Origin: Cervus elaphus
Lineage: Eukaryota > Chordata > Mammalia > Artiodactyla > Cervidae
Length of the DNA stretch: 64,000 bases
Assembly: GCF_910594005.1 (NCBI RefSeq)
Contig: NC_057845.1
Span: 3,906,001-3,970,000, forward strand
Direction of reading: 5' to 3'
The first letter of the stretch is position 1. Each line of letters starts with the position of its first letter. The position numbers and the translations under genes are program-made. Below, in pieces: positions 1 to 12,544 of this stretch. The notes below the pieces were generated by a model. The model had not been told where the DNA came from and made no database searches. It saw nothing but the letters and a program-made list of their open reading frames with translations.

Positions 1-129
1 CCAAATACAGTCATATTCTGAGGCATGAAGAATAAGGGTACGAGCTTCAACACGTGCATTTTGGAGACACATTTCAGCCCCTAATAAGCGGGGAGGTATG
101 GTCCAGGGGCTTTGAATGACAGAGGGAGG

Positions 130-386
130 CAGCTGCATTTTGTTGGGGGGGGCGGTTGCTCTGTGGGCTCTCTCCAGCTGCGGGGAGCCTTCTCCTCATT
201 GTGAGGCACACGCCTCTCGCAGTGGTGGCTCCTCTTGTTGCCAAGCACGGGCCCCAGGGTGCGGAGACTCAGCAGTTGTGGCAGGGCTCAGTTTCTCCAT
301 AGGGTGTGGAATCATCCTGGATAACCAAACCCATGTCTCCTGCATGGCAGGTCGATTCTTAACCCCTGGACCACCAGGGAAGCCCA
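130..386 (-). repeat. CHR-type tRNA SINE
   Basis: The plus strand ends with the typical reversed SINE head (GATTCTTAACCCCTGGACCACCAGGGAAGCCC). The body alternates GTTGTGG- and GGCTCTC-like motifs as in CHR-2-type SINEs of cetartiodactyls. Confidence 0.8.
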
Positions 387-523
387 GTGGCTGCATTTTC
401 GTCTTTGGTTAGGGAGCTCAGGAAGGTCTGGCTGTATTTTGGGAGGGTCACTGCAGCAGCTGCATGGAGGACGGAGATGGGTCGTGGCTCTTGAGTTTGG
501 CTGCACATCAGAATCACTGAAGA

Positions 524-733
524 AGTGAAACTGAAAGTCGCTCAGTCGTGTCTGACTCTTTTCGACCCCATGGACTGTAGCCCGCCAGGCTCCTCTGTCC
601 ATGGACTTCTCCAGGACAGAATACTGGAGTAGGTAACTGTTCCCTTCTCCAGGGGATCTTCCCAACCAGGGATCGAACCCAGGTCTCCTGCATTGCAGGT
701 GGATTCTTTACCAGCTGAGCTACCAGGGAAGCT
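524..733 (-). repeat. Bov-tA SINE
   Basis: A full-length reverse copy. GAAAGTCGCTCAGTCGTGTC lies at one end and the tRNA-derived head, reading as AGCTGAGCTACCAGGGAAGC, at the other. Confidence 0.95.
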
Positions 734-3120
734 CAGAACCACCTAAGGAGACTTTTTTTTTCTTCTTTTTTTTTCTAAGGAGACTTTAAAAAGCCCAGTG
801 TCCCTGCTGTACCCCAGATCCATCAAATCCTACTGGATGGGGTGCAACCGGGTGTCCATAACTTGAGAAGCTTTCAAGTGGTTCTGACGTGCAGCCAAGA
901 GTGAGGACCACGCCACGAGAGGGAAGCTTGCCTGGAAGCAAGGTGCCTGGTGTGGAAAGGGAGCGAGATTCAGAAACCAGGTCTGTCCAGGCACATGCAG
1001 GATGAGGGTGGCCACAACCACTGGACCGAATGCAGCCCCAGGCAGGTCACTTGGGGCACTTGACCAAGGAGACGTGATGGCCGTGCCCACAGAATGCCAT
1101 CCTCTGAGGTCATCCACACGCCAGAGCCCAGAGAACCTCTGATGCTTCGTGCCCGGAGACCACACTGCCACCACCTGACTCCAGCACCAGGGCTAGAGCT
1201 TGAAAGGTCACTCTGCTTGATGCCCTCATGTTATGGATGGGACAACGGAGTCCAGAGACAGATGAAGATCAGGAATAAAACTTCTGCCATCAGGAATAAA
1301 ACTTTTTGCTCTTGCTGTCTTGGGAAATGCAGACTCACCAGGAAATTGTGAGCTTGTAAAAGAGCGGGTCTGAGGGTGGTCCATAACCCGTGGCTCTCCT
1401 AGTCCATTCCCAGATAGCCCAGTTGAGAGGAGACTCCTGTCCTTGGAGCTGGAGACTGCTGGGGGCCGGTGGCAACCAGGCTGGGTCAAGGCAGCTGGTC
1501 TCCTCTGCAAATGACCTTGGTTGACCAGTCCCAGGGAAACCCCAGTCCAGGGGCAGCTCTGGACACCAGACCAGATCAGGGTGGTCCATGGACAGGTGGG
1601 GGACTTCTCACCGCAATGGAACTTTCTTCACAAGGGTCTAAGAACAGCCTGGTCCCCTGCGGTCTCTCCTAACTTGGCCAACTGACCCCGCCAGAACACA
1701 AGAGACCACCTGAGCCCGTGACATCTCTTGCTCATTTGTCAGCAACGGCAGAGAGGCACCCAGGTCCCTGCTTTCATGGAGCTTCCATTCTAGTGGAGGG
1801 GAGACAGAAAACCAAACACAGAATCAATACATAGTATTCAGGTTGGTATAAGACTGATGAGTAATAAGTCTCACGATTAAGAAGCTCACTGCCTGGCCTA
1901 GGGTCTTCTCCTGTGGATTTATCCTTTCAACCTTGGTGCCTCCCCAGACACAGCTGGTGCCCCGTTCTAAGCCACATGTAGTGGGGAGGCTGGACACTGG
2001 GGCGGGGTGGGGGTTCCTCTCCCTGCAGCCCAGCTAGGGAGGAAGGAGTGAGCCTGCGGAACAGCAGGGTGGAAACAGGACTGTTCAGCCTGGACACTTC
2101 CCAAGCAAGGCACTCTTGGTGACACCCAGGTGGAGAGGCAGGTCCCACCCTCCAGTCTCTAAGCTGACAGGGAGGACTTGGTGTCACACAATACTAAATA
2201 CAAAGGCAGCTACCACTGCTATTTATTCTTGTTTGTAGGTCGTCATGGGACAGGACCTGGCTCCTGAGAAGCTCAGTCTAAGGAGGGGGTGTCTGTCTGT
2301 GTGTCAGCCTCCATCCACTCAGTTTATGTACAACAAGTGACTAGGATTCAGCAAAGTGCTCAGACCTGGCGGGTGAGCGGCGCTGGCCAAAGCAGCAGAG
2401 AAAGAAGGCGTGGAGGCGGGCAAACAGCTGGGGAAGATGTGGTGAGGGCATTCAAGCCAAGGCCCACCAGTGGCTTCAGCTTCATGCAAGAATCTTGGAG
2501 AGCGTGGTGATAGAAGGTCTGGCTATGTGAGACTCAATAGGCAAAAGGAAGGGCCGGATGATGGGAATCCATCGACTGAAGCCTGAGCACCACCTCCCAC
2601 TGGACGTGCAGGTACCCGGAGCCCTGGGAGGAAGAAGCAGCTCAGGGAGGCTGACTTGTGCCATCTCCAAGGCAGAGAAAGCCTCCGCACCCACGCGATC
2701 TCCCAGCCAGGGTGCCACAGTGGGGCCCGGTGATGAAAGCAGACCTCTCCATCACGTAGTTTAGAAGTCAGATGAGATGGTTTTCCAGAGAGCCAGCTGG
2801 AAATCCACTGGGGCATCAGAAGCCTGGACTTCTGTTTAGGGTTATCATGGTGATCCCAAAGGTGGCGGAAAGAGCTAGAAAGAACATTACACCGCGAGGC
2901 GGCAGGTCAGGCTGGGACTTCACCTTTTAAGCACCAGCGTCTCCTCCCCCAGAAGGCAGAGTGGCCAGAGCCCCTGCCCCTGAAGCCCGTTTCGATGTCA
3001 GAAACCTGGAAGGTTTTCAGGTTAACAGCAGCCACCTAATGACAGTCCGGTCAACAGATCAGAGAGGACGGCCCTGGTCGGGGAAGGCTGAGCACAAATG
3101 GGCAAATAGGTGGGACTAGG

Positions 3121-3442
3121 AGGTCCAACCAGTCCGTCCTAAAGGAGATCAGTCCTGAGTGTTCATTGGAAGGACTGATGTTGAAGCTGAAACACCAATA
3201 CTTTGGCCACCTGATGCGAAGAGCTGATTCACTGGAAAAGACCCTGATGCTGGGAAAGATTGAAGGCCGGAGGAGAAGGGGATGACAGAGGATGAGATGG
3301 TTGGATGGCATCACTGACTCAATGGACATGAATTTGGGTGAACTCCGAGAGTTGGTGATGAACAGGGAGGCCTGGCATGCTGCGGTCCATGGGGTCACAA
3401 AGAGTCGGACTCGACTGATCGACTGAACTGAACTGAACTGAA
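3121..3442 (+). repeat. BovB LINE 3' end
   Basis: Matches the BovB 3' terminal region (GGAAGGACTGATGTTGAAGC, AAGACCCTGATGCTGGGAAA) and ends in repeated GAACTGAACTGA units. Confidence 0.92.
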
Positions 3443-3614
3443 ATGAGGCGGGAGCTAGGCCAGGTGAGGGCTTCGCATGGGTGAGAGAAGGAAGCAGGAT
3501 CAAGCAGGGCCTCACTGACCGAATGCAAGATTTAGGATGTCATCCCAGGAACACTGGGACACCCCTGGACGATTTTAAGCAAAAATAGTTGCATACGTGT
3601 GTGTGTGTTCTGAC

Positions 3615-3853
3615 ATTTATTTATTTATTTGGCTGCCTCTGGTGTTCGTTGCGTCATGCAGGAGTTTTCACCGCTGGGTCTGGACTCTCTAGTTGCAGTG
3701 CCTGGGCTCTGGAGTGCACTAGCTCAGTAATTGCAACACGTGGGCTTAGTTGTTCCAAAGCATCTGAGTTCTCAGTTCCCCAAGAAGGGATCGAACCCAT
3801 ATCCCCTACATTTTGAGGTGGATTCTTAACCACTGGACCATCGGGGCAGTCCC
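3615..3853 (-). repeat. CHR-type tRNA SINE
   Basis: Begins with an ATTTATTTATTT tract and ends with the reversed tRNA head GGATTCTTAACCACTGGACC. Confidence 0.85.
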
Positions 3854-5415
3854 AAGTTGTTGGGTTCTCAAAATAACTCTCTGCCTCTGGTATACAGAAG
3901 AGGCTGGGAGATGGGAAGCGGGGAGTAGGTTCCGGGTGGAAGATGCGCGTGTCTTGATGGAAGGAGCAGGAGAGATCCGTCAGCACTCAGGGCCTTTGCA
4001 CCTGCTGTTCCTGGGGCCTAGATTGCTCTCACCCTTGAGGCTTGCACACCGACCCTCCAGGCCCTCTGATCTTCAGCCGCCTGTTGGTTCTCCAGAGAGA
4101 AGCCACGTGCTCCAACCCTGGCCTTCCGGCATGCCCAGCCCATTTCAGCCATCACCGGCTGCAATGATTCTGAAATGAGCCTGCTCCTCCTCCTGCTCCT
4201 GCAAACTTCAGGAGTGCGGGCGCCTTGTCTGCTGGGGTTCTGCTGAGCCCAGTCTCGTCATCCGGATCTGTATTCCTCAGCCAAAATTCCCTAGGAAGGA
4301 GCAGCAGAAGAGGAGCTGTCTGCTAGAAATCGCAGGCAGGCTGGTCTCCTGGGTGGTGTCCTGAGCCTCTGATACCGCGGCCGGGAGGGGGATGGCAGAG
4401 AGAGGACAGACAGATATCCTTCTGCCCCTTGAGGATGGGGTGTGGGTGGGAAGAAGGTTCCTGCCAGAGATCACATCGGCGGAGGATTCGGACTGTGGGG
4501 TCCTTCCCACGGGGCCTCAGGACTCCAAGGTAACGCCCCAGAGAGGAGGCGGAGGGGGTCTTCTGGCTGTGCCTCTGCTGCTGGGACTGGAGGGTCAGTG
4601 AGCAGGGCAGAGGTTCCCAGGCCCAAAGATCCGGATCCTGAGAAGCACAGGGAGGCAGGAGGGAATTAACCTCCCGTCTTCAAGCGTGCTGGGGGCGGCT
4701 GCTCGGGAGACGGTACCGCAGGGAAGCACCCCCCAGGGACACACATTCCTTAGCCAAGCTGCATGGTTGCTTTAAAAAAAACATGGAGCTTCTGGCATGT
4801 TTGGGGGCTGAACGTTCCAGTCTCTGCTGGCAAGAGAACACAAGGCCGCAGAACGCAGGGATGAGGAATAAAGGACCCAGTGACTCAATGCCTGTGTGAC
4901 AGGTTTATTGTGGTGCGCCGCCTGGGCCTGCCAACCAAGTCCACAGATGCGACATTTGAAAGCCGCACGCATTCCACTGGCTCTGCTGGCCTCCCCGCTG
5001 CCAACCAGCCGTGTGAAATCCGGGGCAGCTTCTCCCCCTCTGCTAGGAGGGCTGCTGAGGCTGGGGCCTGGGGCCCGGGTGTCCCTGCACGTTTAGACAG
5101 CACGGGAAGGTGTTGGGAAAAAAAAAAAAAGTTGCTGGTTTCAACATGGGTGGGCCTCCCGCTGACACAGAGGGGGCCCCCGCTCTACACACACGGGAAT
5201 GAGGCAGTCTGACAGTTTTCGGGGAAGCTGTCCAAGCTCTTCTCTCTGAAACCCCCATTTGCAAAAGCATGTTTTCTGAAAAGTCTTAAAATGCATACAA
5301 TCTATGGGCTGCCTGAGTTGAATGCAAGAAAACAGGAAGTCAGTTAAATGCATTCCATGATTCTCACCAACCAGGCACAAATGCCTCTTCTCCCAGCAAC
5401 GGTAACAACGAGGCT

Positions 5416-5575
5416 AGTATCTACCGGGAGCTTAATATCTGCTAGATGCTATTGTGATCTTTCCATCTGGACATGAGGAAACTGAAGCCCAAAGAGGGTT
5501 AAGTAACCTGCCCGTGACCACACAACCTGTAAGAGGCAGAGCTGGGATTTGAATACTGGCTCTGACCTGCCATCT
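5416..5575 (-). repeat. MIR SINE
   Basis: Contains the reversed MIR core GAGGAAACTGAAGCCCAAAG, followed by GGCAGAGCTGGGATTTGAAT. Confidence 0.9.
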
Positions 5576-5671
5576 TGTACTGCTTCCTAGCCTCTAAAAG
5601 GGCCCAGGATACAGTTATGTGGCTTCCCCATGCTCCCCTCTGCTATCTCCCCAGAGGAAAATAAAACGTTC

Positions 5672-5988
5672 CAGGGAATTCCCTGATGGTGCAGTAGTTA
5701 GGGTGGCTCAGTGGTAAAGAACCCACCTGCCAATGCAGGAGATGCGTGTTCGATCCCTGGGTCAGGAAGATTCCCTGGAGAAGGAAATGGCAGCCCACGC
5801 CAGTCTTCTAGGCTGGGAAATCCCATGGACAGAGGAGCCTGGCGGGCTACAGTCCATGGGGTCACAAGAGTCAGACATGACTTAGAGACTAAACAATTAC
5901 AACTGGTGGGACTCAGCGCTTTCATTGCCGTGGACAGTTTCAATCCCTGTTTGGGGAACTGAGATCCCCTAAGCCGCACAGCGCAGCC
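5672..5988 (+). repeat. tRNA-type SINE interrupted by a Bov-tA
   Basis: The outer SINE head (AGGGAATTCCCTGATGGTGC) stops near 5700 and the body resumes near 5909 (TGGGACTCAGCGCTTTCA, then GGGGAACTGAGATCCCCTAA). The intervening 5701-5905 is a plus-strand Bov-tA lacking its first bases. This is a nested insertion of a younger SINE into an older one. Confidence 0.85.
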
Positions 5989-7703
5989 AAGAGAAAAGAA
6001 AAGGAAAGAGAAGCAAGTTTTCCAAAATTTTAAAAGAAATGGAGTCAAATATTACACTAATCTTGTAGATAAGTTGTGTTATTACATACGGCAGCCAAGG
6101 AATGAAAATTGAGAAACTAGGTTGGTACAGAGCAAGGAGGGCAAGGCTTTCTTTGGAAAATCCGCCTGCAGTTGGGGTGAGAAGGACTAAAGGTTGAGGA
6201 GGCCAGTGGCGTCTCGAGCCTGTGTTGAAGGGGTTTGAATCCCTCCCTCCCACAGAGCCCCAGCCGTGGGAGGACCACAGGAGGAAAGGGGAACTGGTTC
6301 TCGATCTTTCCACAGATGCAGCCCCTGATGATGAGAAGGCGGGCGGCTCTGAGGCCCTGGCAGAGATGGGGCTGCCCTTTCTCAAAAGCACCATGTGCGA
6401 GAGGAGCAGACGGCGAATCCGGGAGCTGCCTCTGAGGATGTCACTGCAGCTCCCGGACCCTCAGCGCCCTCAGCTACAAACTGCAGGCTGGATGCCCAGT
6501 TCAGATTCCAACTTCATCGACTAATCTACCTCCCACCACCCTGGCCGTTTCCTGTGAGGGGAAACTGGACTGCAAGAGTGGGCTGGTGTGCATGAACGCA
6601 CATGGCAGGGGCCGAGGGGGAAAGGACAGCTTGGGCCTCGTAAGGGGAGTCACGTTTCGCGACACGGAGTGGCGTAGTGTCCTTGGCGAACAGTGGCAGC
6701 TCCTCCTCCTGGGTCTGTTAGGAGAAGCTACATCTAGAAGATGCTCTGTCTGATTTTTAAAAACACTGAGAGGGTAACAGGCAGGAAGGCCAGAGGTTCC
6801 CAAGTGGCAGGAGGTAATAAACTGCACGTGGCAGATGTTTTCTTTTTTTTCCTTCTCTACACAAGATGAAAAGAGGCTTCTTTTAACTCTGTGTTAAGGA
6901 CACAGAATTGAGCCTTGAGCTAACCCATGTATTTTTCTTATGGATATGTTTTTCTTAAGCTATGTTACTGAAACTATGTATTTGCTTTGCAATTTGCCTT
7001 TCTTCAAAATGGTTCCACCTAAGACTAACTTTTTTTTCTTTTCTCAAACCTTGGGCTGATAAGGGCTCAACAAACCAGTATTCCTGTCAATTATTTTATG
7101 GCGGGGGGCGGGAGGTGGGATGACACACCTCATGCCATCCTATCTCAAAATTGCATATTGTGGACCAGAGGCCTGGTGAAACTCCCTCAGCCTTGAGGTG
7201 TCTCTCTTATCTGATTTCTAACAGACATAAAACACCTTGCTAAAAACGAGCAAGGGGGCACTCTTTCTGTCCCCTTCTGACGTCTGTGTCAGAACCTTTC
7301 CCTATCTCTATATTTTAACAAAACGTTGCTACACAAAAAGCCCCAAGTAGTCAAGCCTCGTCTCTGACCCCGGATCAAAATCCTGTCCCCCAGAGTCATG
7401 GGGGACATGCAGCATATGGCCCGCAGCAGCGACCTTTCAGCATGATGGCTGGGTCAGAAGGAAGGGGCGCCTCGTCTTCTGAGGCTCTGACACTACGTGC
7501 AAGCAGACATGGGGACAGCAGCCAGCAGCCTCTGCCAGCATCTCTGGCAAAGTTATACTTGTCTGCTTGCTGGTGGTACTGTGACCAAGCTACTGATGTG
7601 GGTGTTTAACTTATCTGTAAATCACGGTCCCTCTGTGTCTGTCTGTCACACACATAGACATACACAGGCACATCCAGTCCGTTGACAATACAAAATAACA
7701 TTG

Positions 7704-7977
7704 CTGCTGCTGCTGCTAAGTCACTTCAGTCGTGTCTGACTCTGTGCAACCCCATAGATGGCAGCCCACCAGGCTCCCCTGTCCCTGGGATTCTCCAGGC
7801 AAGAACACTGGAGTGGGGTGCCATTGCCTTCTCCAGTGCATGAAAGTGAAAAGTGAAAGTGAAGCCTCTCAGTCGAGTTCGACTCGTAGCGACCCCATGG
7901 ACCGCAGACTACCAGGCTCCTCCGTCCATGGGATTTGCCAGGCAAGAGTACTGGAGTGGGGTGCCATTGCCTTCTCC
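7704..7977 (-). repeat. BOV-A2 SINE with 12-bp target duplication
   Basis: Two related half-units follow a (TGC)n head. The copy is flanked by perfect AAAATAACATTG duplications (7692-7703 and 7978-7989), so the insertion is fairly young. Confidence 0.93.
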
Positions 7978-8978
7978 AAAATAACATTGTAGCATGCTCA
8001 ACAGGAAGTTGTATTGACACAACAATTTTATGGCTGATTCTCATCTTCTATAAATAACACAAATTTTTGTGATTGAAGTTACATTTTAAAAAATGCCTGA
8101 GTTTTCAATTTAAAGAACAGAACCTTCCTAAGAGGCAATGGAAACTTCTGAAATGGAATTGCCACACACCAGGAAAACATTCTGGAAGTCTGCCTTTTAT
8201 ATGTGGCGTTTTCTTAAAGAAAGGCCCAACAGAGGCCTGGCTGCAATGAAATATTCACATGGAGCTATCGTGATCCTTGACCTTATTGTGTTTCTCTATT
8301 CTACCAGATCCAAAATATCAGACATTTCTAAGAAAAGGCTATTTTTCTGGACAGTTTTGGAACCACTGGCAATCCATGCAGTTTCCATAAAAAATTCTCT
8401 TGGGTATTTTGGGAACGAAAAAGAATGAATAGGATTAACTTATCACTTAGCTAGAAGGGAAAATGAATATTCACTTTCTCTCAGGAGTGATTTTCACTCC
8501 GCCAGGAAGCAGGACTGACTGCGTGTCAGGCCCGTTCCCCAGCTGAGACCGGGGCTGGCACAGAGACGGGGCAATGCCTCGGTATCCCAGGCCCTCAGCC
8601 TCCGGCACCGACCACTGATGGAACGGCTCCAGGAGCAGCTCCTGCCAAGAAGACCTGCTCTGGGGAAGCTCACGCCTAAAAGGAGGGAAGGCAGACACAG
8701 CATGGTCTCCTCTCCAGCGGGGATGGATTGTGTGAGGAGACCCTGAAGTCAGCGCTTTCCTGTTCCACTAATCCCCGGACCCACCCTTTCAACAGGCATT
8801 CTTGAGCACCTACCCTACAGAATGCCTGGTTGTATGAGTGTGTTAGGTTGAATCACATGCAATTGCTGATTTATAGGTGAGAAGAACACTGGCAAATGTT
8901 TCATATGGGTAAACCACTTCGAGGGGCTTCCTAGACTAGGGTTAGCAGGTTTTTCTTCTGGAGGCACCCGAGAAGGTG

Positions 8979-9127
8979 GGGGTGGTTGTTCAGTCATTAA
9001 GTTGTGTCTGACTCTGCGACCCCATGGACCAAAGCACGCCAGGCTTCCCTGTCCTTCACGGTCTCCCGGAGTTTGCTCAGACTCATGTCCATTGAGTCGA
9101 TGAGGCTGTCTAACCATCTCATCCTCT
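8979..9127 (-). repeat. BovB 3'-end-derived fragment
   Basis: Reverse copy of the BovB tail (GTTGTTCAGTCATTAAGTTG, then GTTTGCTCAGACTCATGTCC). Confidence 0.88.
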
Positions 9128-9261
9128 CAACCAGAGAAGAACTCACCAAGCATTTGTCTGTTCACCCACTAACAGGGAACGTGAGCTGGGTCTAGACCGC
9201 TGTGAGACAGGTTAGTTTTACCCTACCGATGATGCGCTGTTGCCATAGTAATCCTGCTCAG

Positions 9262-9549
9262 TTTGAGAGGAACTGCAGAGGACCAGTTACCACTTGCTAG
9301 GGGATCTGGGCCTGCCCATTTTTCTCCCAGAACAGGGTGGACATGCAATGACATAATACTCTGCAACTTTACAAGGGAATGAATCCTTCCTTTAGACTGG
9401 CTTCTTTTGAGAGGAACTGCAGAGGACCAGTTACCACTTGCTAGGGGATCTGGGCCTGCCCATTTTTCTCCCAGAACAGGGTGGACATGCAATGACATAA
9501 TACTCTGTAACTTTACAAGGGAATGAATCCTTCCTTTAGACTGGCTTCT
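9262..9549. repeat. 144-bp tandem duplication
   Basis: Two head-to-tail copies (9262-9405 and 9406-9549) with exactly 144-base spacing. I see a single difference (C at 9364, T at 9508). The unit is not a recognisable transposon. Confidence 0.97.
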
Positions 9550-11021
9550 CCCAGACATCGTTTTAAGCAGAGGCAGCCTGGAGGGTGGGCCACGTGGCTG
9601 CCTTCAGCTCTTTGTGGGTCCAGATCTGCCCAGCAGAGGCAGCCAGACACAGAAAAGCAAGTCAGAACTGCAAAATGAAGGCCCTCTCATGTGTCCATGT
9701 GCCTCTGGGGCAAAACTGTACCCAAAGTTCAGTTGTAAAAATATTCATCCAGAGCAACCAGGGGGATATTGCCCACAGCAGCCAGAGGGATGACAGAGAT
9801 AGGCTTTCTCCACCCTGGTACTGGTGACATGGGGCCATGTTCACTGTGGGGGTCATCCTGTGCACTGAAGGATCTTCAGTAGCAACCCCAGCCTCTGCAC
9901 ACCAGAGGCTGTAATCTTCCTTCCCTCTGGTTGAGAAGCCCAGGTTTAGAAGGACACTATGATCAAATGCAAACTGCATGATCTGTGAGGGGGAAAGAGC
10001 AAGATTCCTGGGGACAAACCTGTGTCAACACAGCCTAACAGGGTTGATCTACAGACAGGGGGATGGAGAGAAAGAGTTGTGGAGAAGATTGTCGTGGATT
10101 ACCCACCTTGACAACTGCATCTCTGCTAGCCAGAACTCAAAGCTGGAAACATGACTTATACGGGTGAAGGGGGCGGGGTGGGGGGATGGGAGGAGGTGGT
10201 CCTGGACAAGAGACAGGGCTTTGCTGACCAAGGGGGTGGGCTGGGGGACAGTGACGGGGATCTCTCCCTGCACCTTGGGGCCCCTGTGTGACATTCCTGC
10301 CTCAAACAGCCCCTTCTCTTCCGAGCTTCATCTGGCTCCTTCTCATCCTCAGGTCTCCCTTCTTTCTGGGAGCGTTCTCTGAGCTGTCCCTGCAGCTGCC
10401 CTTCCCACCCATTGGCTTTGGATGTCCTCTTCAGGGTCACCTGGCATCCTGGCACAGAATGCATCAGCTTCTCTCCCTCTCTCTCTCTCACACACCCCCT
10501 CATATATTTACGTACATACATGTATGCAGCAGTTTGCTTTTCTCCTTGCTCCTCCCGTTAGAAAGTGAACTCCATGAGGGCAGGGACCCAGTCTTCACTG
10601 AGGGAGCAGCACGCTCTGCCCCAGAACCCAGAGCAGCGTCCACACCCGGTGAGTCTCTCCCCACAACTACCTGCTGAGCTGATGAAGGAACTCGCTTTCC
10701 CACTGAATGGCAGGGGAGGGCCGATGAGCGAGGCTCGTCAACAGAATCACGCCCATGGTCTGCCACAGCCGACAGCTTCATCAGGGTGTACACTGGTCTG
10801 TTTCTGCAAATTCAACTGGAGTTTGCAAGGCAGATACAGATGGCAAACAATAGCATGGAAGATGTGAAAGTTTCAGTATTTACTTACATCTGTCTGCTCA
10901 ACAGACCCTTTTGTGATACACCTTTCGGGCAAATGTGTGGGGCTCTGAGTCACATTGCTCACCTGTCAATGTACATGCTGAAAGCCCGATGAGAGAGTTA
11001 AGCACAAAGTTGAATTGCAGT

Positions 11022-11153
11022 CTTTTTTTTTTTCCCCTATTTTTGGTTACACAATACAGCATGCAGGATCTTAGTTCCTTGACCAGGGATCGAACCCCTG
11101 CCCCTTGCAGTGGCAGTGTGATGTCTTAGCCACTGGACCACCAGGAAAGTCCT
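11022..11153 (-). repeat. tRNA-type SINE
   Basis: A T-run is followed by CATGCAGGATCTTAGTTCCT and the reversed head CACTGGACCACCAGGAAAGT. Confidence 0.88.
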
Positions 11154-11385
11154 GGGAGTTCTATTCTTCAAAAGTGGTATTAGGAGGGGTATCTGTCTGC
11201 ATGTTGATCGGGGAGGGGGAGCAGGTAGCAGGGTAAGAGCGAGGGTCCCCATGGCATCTGTGTCATAAATGGACACGTGGGCAGCAGGCCACCTGCTCAG
11301 GTCTAGTCTGGCTGGTCCCCATCACCACTGCCACCTTCCGACATCAAGAACACAGAGACATTTCCGTCTAACTTTTATATGAAGA

Positions 11386-11391
11386 ATTTAA
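11386..11391 (-). promoter_or_regulatory. Candidate distal poly(A) signal ATTAAA
   Basis: The common variant hexamer ATTAAA on the transcript strand, followed 20-45 bases later by a GT/T-rich run (TGTCTCTGTGTTC). This is the usual arrangement for cleavage, so I use it as the probable distal end of the short-isoform 3' UTR. Confidence 0.5.
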
Positions 11392-11698
11392 TTATCTATA
11401 CACATAACTAATTCAAAAGGTTGTATTACAGTTGTTAAAGCCGCAGGTTTATATATTTATATATTTTACATTCATATCCATGACAATACTGACTCGCCAG
11501 CGAACGAGGCGGTGTCCTCGTTCTTGGCACTATGTGAGTGGAGAAGGACCTCTACACAATGGCCAGCACAGAGTCCCCAAGGGGACAGACGTAAAAACAG
11601 AAGATCGCTACTGTTAAAAAGTCATTAGTGGAACCGCTAGGTTGTGCTTGAGGCTCCCTGCCCCCCACTCTGTTTTCTGTGCTGTCAGCAATGGCGTT

Positions 11699-11704
11699 TT
11701 TATT
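11699..11704 (-). promoter_or_regulatory. Candidate poly(A) signal AATAAA
   Basis: A second AATAAA on the transcript strand, about 1.19 kb past the start of the terminal exon. The downstream sequence is not clearly GT- or T-rich, so use of this site is uncertain. Confidence 0.35.
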
Positions 11705-12538
11705 GTGAGCTTCCAACTAGTGTTTAAAAGACACACATGGCTTCAGCTACAAACGTCCAACACATCAACGGACCATGAGCTCCATTTCATATTAACCTGT
11801 AGAAATGCCACAGTCTAGTCAAAAATGTAAACATTGGAAATTAATTGCAGGGAGACTCCTATACATTCTTTCTTGTCAAGAAAATTCCTTGTTTGAAATA
11901 GGTCATTCCATGAAGTCACTGGAATAAAACTTGGTGTAACAGAGACTAAGGCGAGATTGTAGATACTGTTGACAGTGACAACCTCAAAGGTATAGTCTAC
12001 GGATTTATGGTATGAAAATATGCAAAATTAAAAACCCCAAACAGAAAACACCAACTCAACCAGATAAATCTGAGACTGAACAAAAACACACATGCTTTCT
12101 CATGGGGCTACAAGGTCACTGTGCAAAATAAAATTAATGCAATATGATCAGAGCGTCATACAAGGTTATAGCTTTTGCCATGGAAAGAACCAGTTTCGTA
12201 CGTACAGGATGTATTGTTACATGCTCAGCAAGGTACATCTGATACACAGACAAGCACAAAACACCTTCTGTTTAATCGGCCTCATTCTACACGTCTTTAA
12301 AACAGATACACTGAACTCCTCTGTACTTCTACAGTAGGGGCAACAACCCAAACTACACAGTTTAGTTGCTAACACTGGACAAAATGAAAAACAAAAAATA
12401 CATCAAGTCTCAGATTTATGGACATTTGGAACATTTTTTTTAATAGCACATGCAGCATTCCTTGATAGTGGGTCTTTTTGCAAAACCAAAATAGCAAAGA
12501 AGTCATTCTTTTTTTTTTATTATTAAAAGGCTAAAAGA

Positions 12539-12544
12539 TTTATT
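12539..12544 (-). promoter_or_regulatory. Candidate proximal poly(A) signal AATAAA
   Basis: TTTATT on the plus strand reads AATAAA on the transcript strand, about 350 bases into the short-isoform 3' UTR. It is followed by a T-rich then A-rich stretch. It could give a short 3' UTR, but no clear GT-rich downstream element is evident. Confidence 0.4.

Larger units (their letters stand above)
1..11365 (-). other. ITSN1: Intron downstream of the short-isoform terminal exon
   Basis: This is sequence between the short-form terminal exon and the first long-form-specific exon, which is not in the window. Neither strand shows DH-domain coding sequence. The region holds CHR, Bov-tA and BOV-A2 SINEs, two BovB 3' ends, a MIR, an L2-like remnant near 10.56 kb and a 144-bp tandem duplication (listed separately). 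The unique parts (about 0.8-3.1, 3.9-5.4, 6.0-7.7, 8.0-8.9 and 9.6-11.0 kb) are moderately GC-rich in places, but I see no gene in them. Confidence 0.8.

Noticed and set aside
8138..8428. 96-codon plus-strand open frame
   Set aside because: No domain, no conserved signature and no splice context. Most likely chance.
1..11365. Search for the first long-isoform (DH domain) exon
   Set aside because: No minus-strand coding matching the expected WCSDLHLLDMLTP-type start was found, so the exon must lie beyond the window.
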